Below, one piece after another: positions 1-5,295 of a stretch of DNA of 5,295 nucleotides. Every line of letters starts with the position of its first letter. Within the stretch, counting starts at the first letter, position 1. Location: contig JAAUQA010000276.1 of assembly GCA_012032855.1 (NCBI GenBank), forward strand, positions 1 through 5,295, written 5' to 3'. Made by a program: the position numbers and the translations under genes. Below the pieces are notes generated by a model, which did no database searches, had not been told where the DNA came from, and saw nothing but the letters and a program-made list of their open reading frames with translations. The DNA comes from Candidatus Competibacteraceae bacterium. Lineage in GTDB: Bacteria; Pseudomonadota; Gammaproteobacteria; Competibacterales; Competibacteraceae.

Positions 1-779
1 TTGTCCACCCCCGAGGAAGACAAAAGCTTATTCTCTATTGGCCGATCGTTGGACCGGGCGGCTTCGCCGCGCCACCCTAGCTCCGCGGCAGGGCGTCAGC
101 GGCGAAATTCCCCGCGCTACGTCCCCGTCCGTTGTTGACCATGGCCGATATGAGCGGACATGCTGGTCACGACGGACATGGCGGAATGGATCACAGTCAG
201 ACGGTCACTATGGATGATTCAAACGTGGACCATTCCACAATGGATCACTCCAAGATGGATCACAGTCAGATGGCCGGCATGCCGCAAACACCGGCTGAAC
301 TGGTCAAACCGAATCCAGCCAGCGGAGTTTATCCGACCGCTGCGAATGGCGGTAAATTCCTACTTTATACCGATCTAAGTGCGCTAACTGCGTATCCCGA
401 ATACCGCGCGCCCGACCGCGAAATCGATATCGATCTGACCGGCATGATGGAACGGTATCTGTGGACCCTGAACGGTGAGAAATTCAGCGATGCCGACCCG
501 ATCCGGCTCAAACTCGGCGAACGGGTGCGCCTCAAGATGACCAACACCACCATGATGAACCATCCCATTCACCTGCACGGCATGTGGATGCAGTTGGACG
601 TCGGCAAAGGCGCGCACAATCCGCTCAAACACGTGGTCAATGTGATGCCTGGGCAAACGCTTTACGTGGATGTCGCGGTCGATGCCCTGGGCGAGTGGCC
701 ATTTCACTGCCATCTGCTCTATCACATGCACGCTGGCATGATGCGCAAAATCATCGTCGAAGACGGCGTCAAGACCTGA
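1..779 (+). CDS. copA: Copper-resistance multicopper oxidase CopA, 3' part, frameshifted near the left edge
   Basis: Periplasmic multicopper oxidase of the CopA/PcoA family, which protects against copper by oxidising or binding Cu(I). The uninterrupted frame runs from codon 132 (TTG) or 141 (ATG) to TGA at 777-779, but neither is the true start: family sequence continues upstream through several small indels. Undoing them gives PEEDKAYSLLAESLDRGG, then FARATLAPRQGVSGEIPALR, then PRPLLTMADM, which is the usual CopA sequence before its Met/His linker. The linker (about 156-282) carries DHS-x-M repeats. The C-terminal cupredoxin domain follows, with copper ligands HPIHLHG (561-581) and HCHLLYHMHAGM (705-740), the type 1/type 3 signature. 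About 259 codons of a usual ~600 are present; the twin-arginine signal and first two cupredoxin domains lie off the window. copB starts 12 bases after the stop. Family assignment is near certain. Whether the 5' indels are real is open. Confidence 0.95.
225..269 (+). repeat. Three tandem 15-base repeats encoding [MV]-D-H-S-x in CopA
   Basis: Three adjacent 15-base units encode VDHST, MDHSK and MDHSQ, and an isolated further copy, MDHSQ, lies at 186-200. Such Met/His/Asp repeats are typical of the CopA linker and are thought to bind copper. The units differ at synonymous positions (TCC or AGT for Ser, CAT or CAC for His), so they are not a fresh duplication. Confidence 0.8.
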
Positions 780-783
780 GGGA
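778..783 (+). promoter_or_regulatory. Ribosome binding site of copB, overlapping the copA stop
   Basis: GAGGGA lies 8 bases before the copB ATG and shares two bases with the copA TGA. This supports the 792 start and coupling of the two genes. Confidence 0.8.
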
Positions 784-791
784 AACAGCGC

Positions 792-1517
792 ATGACAAAC
801 CATCAATCATCACACCGTCTGCGGGCAGTGTTACTGGCCAGCGTTTTGGCGTCGACTCTCCTGACAACTTCGGCTGGTGCCGCCGAAGGAGGCATTTACA
901 CCTTCATCCAGGCGGAAGAATTCGGCTACCGGCTCGGTGACGAGGACAGCTTTAACTGGGATGCCCAAGGTTGGATAGGCGGCGATTACCACAAACTGTG
1001 GTTCAAAACCGAGGGCGAGCGGGTTAATGGAGAAGGGTTCGAAGAGGCCGAGGCACAGGTATTGTACAGCCGCTTGATCTCGCAGTTCTGGGATCTGCAA
1101 GCGGGTCTGCGTTACGACTTCGAGCCGCAGCCCGAACGTAGCTTTGCCGTTTTCGGCTTACATGGGTTGGCTCCGTACTGGTTCGAGATCAATGCCAAGG
1201 CGTTCATCAACGACCAGGGGGATTTATCGGCCCGGTTGGAGGCCGAATATGAGCTACTGCTCACCCAAAAGCTGGTCCTATCACCAACACTGGAGCTTAA
1301 TCTGGCCGGTGGCACCGACAAGGAACGTGGTGTCGGTTCCGGCTTCAACGATCTGGAATTGTCGTTGACTCTGCGCTACGAGGTAATCCGCGAGTTCGCT
1401 CCTTACATCGGCGTGGTGTGGGAGAAACAATACGGTAAAACCGCCGATTTGGCTCGCGCCGAAGGCATGGACATCGAACGGACCGCTTTTATGGCGGGGT
1501 TTCGGTTTTGGTTCTAA
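792..1517 (+). CDS. copB: Copper-resistance outer-membrane protein CopB
   Basis: CopB/PcoB family protein of 241 residues, a beta-barrel outer-membrane protein that partners CopA in copper resistance. Residues 1-30 form a signal peptide: basic start, hydrophobic core AVLLASVLASTLL, likely cleavage after SAGA. The mature part has the family features: an early GDYHKLWFKTEGE-like stretch, alternating strands such as DLQAGLRYDF and LELSLTLRYEV, the sequence FAPYIGVVWEKQYGKTADLAR, and a C-terminal aromatic residue (FRFWF) as expected for barrel insertion. The Met/His-rich N-terminal extension seen in many CopB proteins is absent, so this is a short form. The ATG at 792 is preceded by GAGGGA at 778-783, which overlaps the copA stop codon and suggests translational coupling. 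The frame is free of indels. Assignment is very secure. Confidence 0.97.
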   Translation: MTNHQSSHRLRAVLLASVLASTLLTTSAGAAEGGIYTFIQAEEFGYRLGDEDSFNWDAQGWIGGDYHKLWFKTEGERVNGEGFEEAEAQVLYSRLISQFWDLQAGLRYDFEPQPERSFAVFGLHGLAPYWFEINAKAFINDQGDLSARLEAEYELLLTQKLVLSPTLELNLAGGTDKERGVGSGFNDLELSLTLRYEVIREFAPYIGVVWEKQYGKTADLARAEGMDIERTAFMAGFRFWF

Positions 1518-1556
1518 CGGTTTAGCGGCTTCAACAACTAACGAGAGTTTATCGTC

Positions 1557-2409
1557 ATGCAACGTATTTTCATACTCATAATCTTCTTGCTGACTTTGAG
1601 CAACGCGCAAGCCGCCGAGTCATTCCCACTAACCGAGTTAAAGCAGAAGGCAGGACATATCCACGGTATCGCGGTTAAACCCGACGATCCGTTGCAGCTT
1701 TATGTCGCTACGCATCACGGTTTATATACGGCTTCCATGGACGGCATGGTGGCCGCCGTATCAGACGCAAAACATGATTTCATGAGTTTCGCAGTCCATC
1801 CCACCGAAACCAAACTGCTCTATGGCAGCGGCCATCCCGCCGGTGGCGGCAATCTCGGGTTTATCGGCTCCACGGATAGTGGAAAAACCTGGCGACAAAT
1901 TTCGCCGGGCGTTAAAGGTCCGGTGGATTTCCATGCGATGACGGTGAGCACAGCCGGTCCCAAAGTCATTTACGGCATACATGGTGGCTTGCAAGTCAGT
2001 CGCGATGGTGGTCTAACTTGGGAACTGGTCGGCCCTTTGCCCAAGAAAACGATTGATCTGGCCGCTTCAGGAACCGCCGTGGAGACTTTGTATACAGGCA
2101 CAGCCGAGGGTTTGTTGGTGAGTCGGGACGGCGGGAAATCCTGGCAATCCGCTTATCCGTCAAAAAATCCAGCACCGTTGGTGGAAGCCGAGCAAAATGG
2201 TGTTATTTACGCCTTTATCGTTGGCGTCGGTTTGCTAAAGTATCAGGACAACCAGTGGACACGGCTCAGCAAACGACTTCGGTCAAGGATACTTTTTACA
2301 TCTGGCAGTTGACCCAAGTAATGTAGAACGACTGTACGCCGTATCCAACGACGGCATACTACTAACCAGCTCCGACGGCGGCCTACAGTGGCACGCTTTC
2401 GGGCGCTGA
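1557..2409 (+). CDS. Secreted Asp-box (BNR) repeat protein, F510/1955 glycosylhydrolase type, with one frameshift
   Basis: Secreted beta-propeller-like protein with a signal peptide (residues 1-19, IFILIIFLLTL core, cleavage after AQA). It carries four Asp-box motifs S-x-D-x-G-x-x-W: STDSGKTW at 1869-1892, SRDGGLTW at 1998-2021, SRDGGKSW at 2121-2144 and SSDGGLQW at 2368-2391. The unshifted frame stops at 2310-2312 after 251 residues. Removing one A from the AAA at 2271-2273 restores LSNDFGQGYFLHLAVDPSN and the fourth Asp-box, ending at TGA 2407-2409, for about 283 residues. Proteins of this type, annotated as F510/1955 glycosylhydrolases, often sit beside copAB, but I know of no demonstrated enzyme activity and see no proof of one here. 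The start ATG has GAGAG at 1543-1547. The gene lies 39 bases after copB and 40 before the next gene, so it is very likely in the operon. Confidence 0.85.
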
Positions 2410-2435
2410 CTCTCATCTCCATCCCAACTGACATC

Positions 2436-2441
2436 GTGAGG
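2436..2441 (+). promoter_or_regulatory. Ribosome binding site of the Met/His-rich protein gene
   Basis: GTGAGG lies 8 bases before ATG 2450 and supports that start, which also gives a complete signal peptide. Confidence 0.75.
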
Positions 2442-2449
2442 TCTATCCC

Positions 2450-3061
2450 ATGAACACACCTAAACTAATTACTGCCTTGGCTTTATCGCTGCTGCTGAGC
2501 CCCGCTGCAGTGCTGGCCCAACAGGAAACCCCACAGCCAGCCGAGCATGAAGCGCATCATCCTGAAAACGCAGTCCAACAAGAGGAAGATACGACTGATG
2601 AACAAGCGGACCCGGCAGCGGCCGCCAATGCCACGTTGGGGATTATGCAACAGCGCATGGAAGAAATGCTCTCCCACTGGGATAAAATGAGTAAAACTAC
2701 CGATCCCGCCGAACGGCAAAAGCTGATGCTGGAACACCGTCAACAGATGATGGCGCTCAACACCGCACTGCGTAATATGACTCAGCAACCCGGCATGGGT
2801 GGGCCCGGCCGCGGTATGATGGGCCACATGATGGGGGGAGTCCCGGCAAACACATGCGCCACTGCAAAATGGGCCACATGCGCGGTGGCATGATGGGGCA
2901 GGGCATGGACTGCCCGATGATGAAAAAGCAGCCAGGCATGCACCATGGCGGGGGTGGCAGAATGCACCACAACGACGAAGGTGTGATGGAAGCCTTCCGG
3001 CAGTTGGGAGAAACGGGTCGATTTGCTGCAGCAAATGGTTGAGTATTTGATGGAAGATTAA
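2450..3061 (+). CDS. Secreted Met/His-rich protein, probable periplasmic copper binder, with two frameshifts
   Basis: I do not recognise a named family. The signal peptide spans residues 1-23 (hydrophobic LITALALSLLLSPAAVLA, then QQ). An acidic, Ala-rich stretch follows, then a predicted helical region (GIMQQRMEEMLSHWDKMSK to LNTALRNMT), then a Gly/Met/His-rich region beginning GMGGPGRGMMGHMMGG. The unshifted frame stops at about 2893. Adding one G to the six-G run at 2833-2838 gives HMRHCKMGHMRGGMMGQGMD and PMMKKQPGMHHGGGGRMHH, all rich in copper ligands. Removing one G from the GGG at 3006-3008 then restores a helix QLEKRVDLLQQMVEYLMED and a TAA at 3059-3061, for about 203 residues. Position at the end of the copper operon and composition suggest a copper buffer or chaperone. 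That role is inference. Confidence 0.6.
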
Positions 3062-3086
3062 TGAGTTAATGTTCGAAGTCAACACG

Positions 3087-3115
3087 CGGCAATCACTGAT
3101 AAATCGTGATTGCCG
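3087..3115 (+). terminator. Inverted repeat, probable terminator of the copper operon
   Basis: Perfect 10-base arms CGGCAATCAC (3087-3096) and GTGATTGCCG (3106-3115) enclose a 9-base loop, 25 bases after the last restored stop codon. The stem is followed by TTATAACC, a poor T tract, so termination may be inefficient. It lies between two convergent genes and could act for both. Confidence 0.65.
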
Positions 3116-3174
3116 TTATAACCTATCAATAGAACCATTCCCCGTTGTATTTTTTAGTCAACAATGCGCCCTTC

Positions 3175-3638
3175 TCAAAGTGCAACACTCAATAGCCATC
3201 CCGCGATACCACTGACCAAAACCACCAGCCAAGGCGGGAGCTTCCAGAACATCAAGGCCACGAATGCAATCAGCGCCAACCCAAAGTCCTGAGGTCGATG
3301 AATCGCGCTGGTCCAGATAGGTTGAAATTCCCAGCGCAAACAGAATCATCATGATGGCCGATGGCGTGGTAAAACCTATCCATGCAGCCAATGCGCCGGC
3401 ATAACCGGCCCGTGTCATCCCTAGCGCCATGCCGACCTGGCTGCTAGCCGGCCAGAAACTGGCACAGCGCCATCAAATCCGCGTAGCTCTTGTCTGAAAG
3501 CCAGCGTCGGTGTATCACAAACGCTTTGCGGAAATAGCCGAGATGTGCGATGGGCCCACCAATGGAAGTCAACCCAAGGCCTAGACAGATAAGAAAAACT
3601 GACCACGGGCGGTGGTCGTCTATTTGCTCGGTTGCCAT
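3175..3638 (-). pseudogene. chrA: Chromate transporter ChrA remnant with a large internal deletion
   Basis: ChrA is an inner-membrane chromate exporter of about 400 residues made of two homologous halves. The start is ATG at 3636-3638 with AAGG 8 bases upstream. The first part is clear: LGLTSIGGPIAHLGYFRKAF, then YADLMALCQFL, then ASSQVGMALGMTRAGYAGAL and WIGFTTPSAIMMILFALGIS. Around 3449-3455 the expected LPGPASS motif has lost about 5 bases net, which creates a stop. Near 3319-3330 the sequence jumps, out of frame, from the middle of the first half to the end of the second: QPIWTSAIHRPQDFGLALIA, then FWKLPPWLVVLVSGIAGWLL, ending at TGA 3175-3177. Roughly 235 codons are missing, so this cannot make a working transporter. 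The family identity of both ends is secure. Confidence 0.9.
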
Positions 3639-3661
3639 GCATTTTACCTTTTAACCAGGAT

Positions 3662-3673
3662 ATTCGAACGAAT
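3662..3673. promoter_or_regulatory. Small palindrome between divergent chrA and HdeD remnants
   Basis: ATTCG-AA-CGAAT lies in the divergent intergenic stretch, 24 bases before the chrA start codon. Two TGGAGT direct repeats (3681-3686, 3712-3717) lie beside it. It may be an operator, but it is short and no regulator gene is present to support it. Confidence 0.2.
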
Positions 3674-3715
3674 TCAATACTGGAGTCGATCACTTAACCC
3701 GGTCACAGGCTTGGA

Positions 3716-4060
3716 GTGAAGCTCATCGATAAGGGGGTTGAGACAAAGGAGCAACGGGAATTATTCAGTTGGCTACTCGTGCTGATCGGTGGCCTTGTTC
3801 GCATGATATGGGCCTCCCAGGCCGGTAGCCTTGGCAGGGGTTTATTCCGATTCGGCATCGGTTTACTCACCGTGATCTGCGGTTTTTTCTGGTAACCGAC
3901 CCACTACTGGCGACTGGTTTATTAACAATCATGCTGGCCGCTTACTTCCTAGCCGATGGCGCATTCGAAGTTATCACCGCATCCAAGTGCGTCCCACTAC
4001 AGGATGGGGATGGCAATCAGGTTGGGTTCTTTCATTAAAGGTTAACCATCGAATTCCGCT
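3716..4060 (+). pseudogene. HdeD/DUF308 membrane protein fragment, truncated at both ends and frameshifted
   Basis: Three short frames read together as a DUF308 (HdeD-like acid-resistance) membrane protein. The first, from about 3716 to a stop at 3893, reads FSWLLVLIGGLVRMIWASQA, then GRGLFRFGIGLLTVICGFF. A missing T in the six-T run at 3883-3888 shifts the frame to FLVTDPLLATGLLTIMLAAY and FLADGAFEVITA. A second missing T near 3982 leads to FQVRPTTGWGWQ. This matches the middle of the family: a hydrophobic pair, the YFLADG turn, then RPxxGWGW. The N-terminal ~50 residues and the last third are missing. The GTG at 3716 is only the most upstream plausible codon, not a trusted start. The right end blurs before the neighbouring gene's stop at 4061, where more indels may hide. 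Family call is moderately secure. Confidence 0.65.
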
Positions 4061-5035
4061 TTACTCAGGGAAAGCTTTTTTTATGGGCGTCTCCTCGATA
4101 AGATCCACACCTTGCATACTGACGACGGCAATTGCAGAAACGTTATTACCCTCTTTCGCCTCGAAACGATTCCAATGATGATTTGTTCTTTGTATCACTA
4201 CAGTCGGTAAAAGGTTTGGGTTTTGTGCGTTTTTTTCTTGGTATTCCTTTAACTGATCGCAGTAAAAACTATTGCATACATCTGATCGAAGTTCTCGCGG
4301 TAAACAACAGCCTGATGATGTTTGATTGATACATGAGTTCGTAATCGCGTTTTCTCCCAGGTAAGAAAGATACTTTTCGAGCATTTCATCTGCGGAAACC
4401 TCAGGATGTGCATCCAAATAACGCCTTATTGTATTAACCTCAATAAATGCATTGTCCCCGCCTTTGGCACAACATCCGCCCTTACAAAAACCACAGACAT
4501 AATCACTCATTATTTTCATTGCGGGATTTTCCGCCATCTTTTTATCCAACGCAGCCAAGTTTTCTCTGACCTTGGCCTGTTGATCGACGGAAACCTGACC
4601 CGCATCGCTTAACGACATTGCTTGCACAATCACATTTTCTAAATGTGAACGGTAATTATCTACGCGCCGGCTTGGAATTTTACCGGTTTTGTTTAACCCT
4701 GTTGGTATCGCTAATACGGATGATTCACCGTTGATGTAATTTGAAAGCTTGTTCGCTAAAAAATGGTGAATATTGCTGTTTTCTAATTGCTCTTTTTGTA
4801 TAATCTGTTCAATATGGTTACGTTCGTCAAGATCGATTTGTTTTTGTTTGCGAATAACTTCTTTTTGAATATTGAAATAAGCTTTGAACATTGAAGGAGG
4901 GAGCCTTTTTCGCTGACCAAGTAGTGCCCTGCAATAGTGCGATCGGCATACCAAAAAGTCTGAATCCGTTGTTAGTAGGGAATCAGCGTACGAAACCGCC
5001 GCATCACAAACAATGCATTTTTTACCCCCGGACAT
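4061..5035 (-). CDS. YkgJ-type cysteine-cluster protein with an extra N-terminal Cys/His cluster
   Basis: Intact 324-residue cytoplasmic protein with no signal peptide or membrane segment. The C-terminal half (181-259) has C181-x2-C184-x3-C188-C189, C235-x7-C243-C244 and C254-x4-C259, with the sequence CCLPRELRSDVCNSFYC. This resembles the YkgJ cysteine-cluster family, thought to bind zinc or an Fe-S cluster, function unknown. The N-terminus has a second cluster, C7-x2-C10 and C30-R-S-H33-Y-C35, like a small zinc ribbon. Between them, residues about 48-100 are rich in Lys, Gln and Glu and probably helical. The ATG has GGGAG 7 bases upstream. The gene is clearly AT-richer than the copper operon: 18 G/C in the 60 bases from 4741, against 35 in the 60 from 901. 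It is convergent with the HdeD remnant. Probably acquired separately. Family call is moderately sure; function is unknown. Confidence 0.7.
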   Translation of the reverse strand: MSGGKKCIVCDAAVSYADSLLTTDSDFLVCRSHYCRALLGQRKRLPPSMFKAYFNIQKEVIRKQKQIDLDERNHIEQIIQKEQLENSNIHHFLANKLSNYINGESSVLAIPTGLNKTGKIPSRRVDNYRSHLENVIVQAMSLSDAGQVSVDQQAKVRENLAALDKKMAENPAMKIMSDYVCGFCKGGCCAKGGDNAFIEVNTIRRYLDAHPEVSADEMLEKYLSYLGENAITNSCINQTSSGCCLPRELRSDVCNSFYCDQLKEYQEKNAQNPNLLPTVVIQRTNHHWNRFEAKEGNNVSAIAVVSMQGVDLIEETPIKKAFPE

Positions 5036-5042
5036 TATGCAT

Positions 5043-5047
5043 CTCCC
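5043..5047 (-). promoter_or_regulatory. Ribosome binding site of the cysteine-cluster protein gene
   Basis: On the minus strand GGGAG stands 7 bases before the ATG at 5033-5035, a strong site that fixes this start. Confidence 0.8.
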
Positions 5048-5103
5048 GTTTTGGTGTTTTACTGTCAGACGTGAAATATTGCTTGGTTTTTAAGTAGATG
5101 GCT

Positions 5104-5132
5104 ATTTGATCTGTAAGACCACATATTGTAAA
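5104..5132 (-). promoter_or_regulatory. Possible sigma-70 promoter for the cysteine-cluster gene
   Basis: On the minus strand TTTACA (5127-5132) is followed after 17 bases by TCAAAT (5104-5109). These match the -35 consensus at 5 of 6 and the -10 consensus at 4 of 6 positions, about 70 bases before the start codon. Plausible but weak. Confidence 0.35.
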
Positions 5133-5270
5133 GTGACTTTTCGATCGGCTTCAAACGTCGGGCGCGAGCAGTGCGTCGACAGCGACCATCCGATGTTGTC
5201 GGGGGCCGCCGGCTACACATAAATTTGACAATACCCGCAGCACCACATTCAACCGCACGAGCATTTATCC

Positions 5271-5295
5271 ATGTTGGAACTGATAACGATTGCCT
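5271..5295 (+). CDS. Possible start of a further plus-strand gene at the right edge
   Basis: ATG at 5271 opens a frame reading MLELITIA to the window end. The hydrophobic start could be a membrane protein, and an ACGAG 10 bases upstream is a weak ribosome binding site. Eight codons are too few to name it or to be sure it is a gene. The stretch from 5133 to 5270 shows no gene I can support. Confidence 0.2.

Noticed and set aside
1..131. Transposon end or foreign junction cutting copA
   Set aside because: First suspected because the copA frame stops abruptly, but stitching the frames shows CopA sequence reaching the left edge, so no junction is needed.
384..806. 140-codon open frame on the minus strand opposite copA
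   Set aside because: It mirrors the codon pattern of the certain CopA domain and has no independent family features.
2483..3085. 200-codon open frame on the minus strand opposite the Met/His-rich gene
   Set aside because: It is a shadow: many His and Cys codons arise from the complement of Met/Gly/His codons, it has no recognisable family, and it crosses the terminator hairpin and operon end.
3140..3165. T-rich run (TATTTTTTAG) as a second terminator of the copper operon
   Set aside because: No convincing stem precedes it; only a 4-base pairing GTTG/CAAC could be found around it.
3987..4178. Plus-strand frame of 63 codons beginning inside the HdeD remnant
   Set aside because: Its first residues (RPTTGWGWQ) belong to the HdeD fragment, and the rest lies antisense to the cysteine-cluster gene. 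It is not a separate gene.
5225..5230. Perfect TTGACA, possible -35 box for the right-edge frame
   Set aside because: No acceptable -10 box lies 16-18 bases downstream, so no promoter is called.
1..5295. tRNA, rRNA, CRISPR array, integrase or insertion sequence
   Set aside because: No cloverleaf, regularly spaced repeats, transposase motifs or paired terminal repeats were seen on either strand.

Overview
The window is a piece of a proteobacterial metal-resistance region, most likely gammaproteobacterial. I base this on gene content and moderately high GC only; the genus cannot be read from it. Positions 1-3061 hold a plus-strand copper-resistance operon: the 3' part of the multicopper oxidase gene copA (running off the left edge), copB for an outer-membrane copper protein, a secreted Asp-box (BNR) protein of the F510/1955 glycosylhydrolase type, and a secreted Met/His-rich protein. 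The genes are 12-40 bases apart, each of the three complete genes has a Shine-Dalgarno-like stretch, and a perfect 10-bp inverted repeat follows the last one. The products would act in the periplasm and outer membrane: CopA oxidises or sequesters Cu(I), CopB works at the outer membrane, and the Met/His-rich protein is a plausible copper buffer.

Positions 3175-4060 are debris of two more genes. On the minus strand is a chromate transporter gene (chrA) that keeps its first ~105 and last ~45 codons but has lost the middle ~60% and a few bases of its LPGPASS motif. Divergent from it on the plus strand is a fragment of an HdeD/DUF308 membrane protein, cut at both ends and frameshifted in between.

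Positions 4061-5035 (minus) hold an intact, visibly AT-richer gene for a 324-residue protein with a C-terminal YkgJ-type cysteine cluster and a second, N-terminal Cys/His cluster. It has a strong ribosome binding site and looks like a separate acquisition. Positions 5036-5295 hold a possible promoter for that gene and, at the very edge, a possible start codon of a further plus-strand gene.

The most striking property is the number of small indels. copA, the Asp-box gene, the Met/His-rich gene, chrA and the HdeD remnant all carry them, and most lie in homopolymer runs. When they are undone by eye, conserved family sequence reappears without internal stops in the first three genes. This suggests either sequence error in the source assembly or very recent decay. 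The internal deletion of chrA and the truncation of the HdeD gene cannot be explained by single-base errors. I did not find a convincing new biological system; the least familiar gene is the two-cluster cysteine protein.
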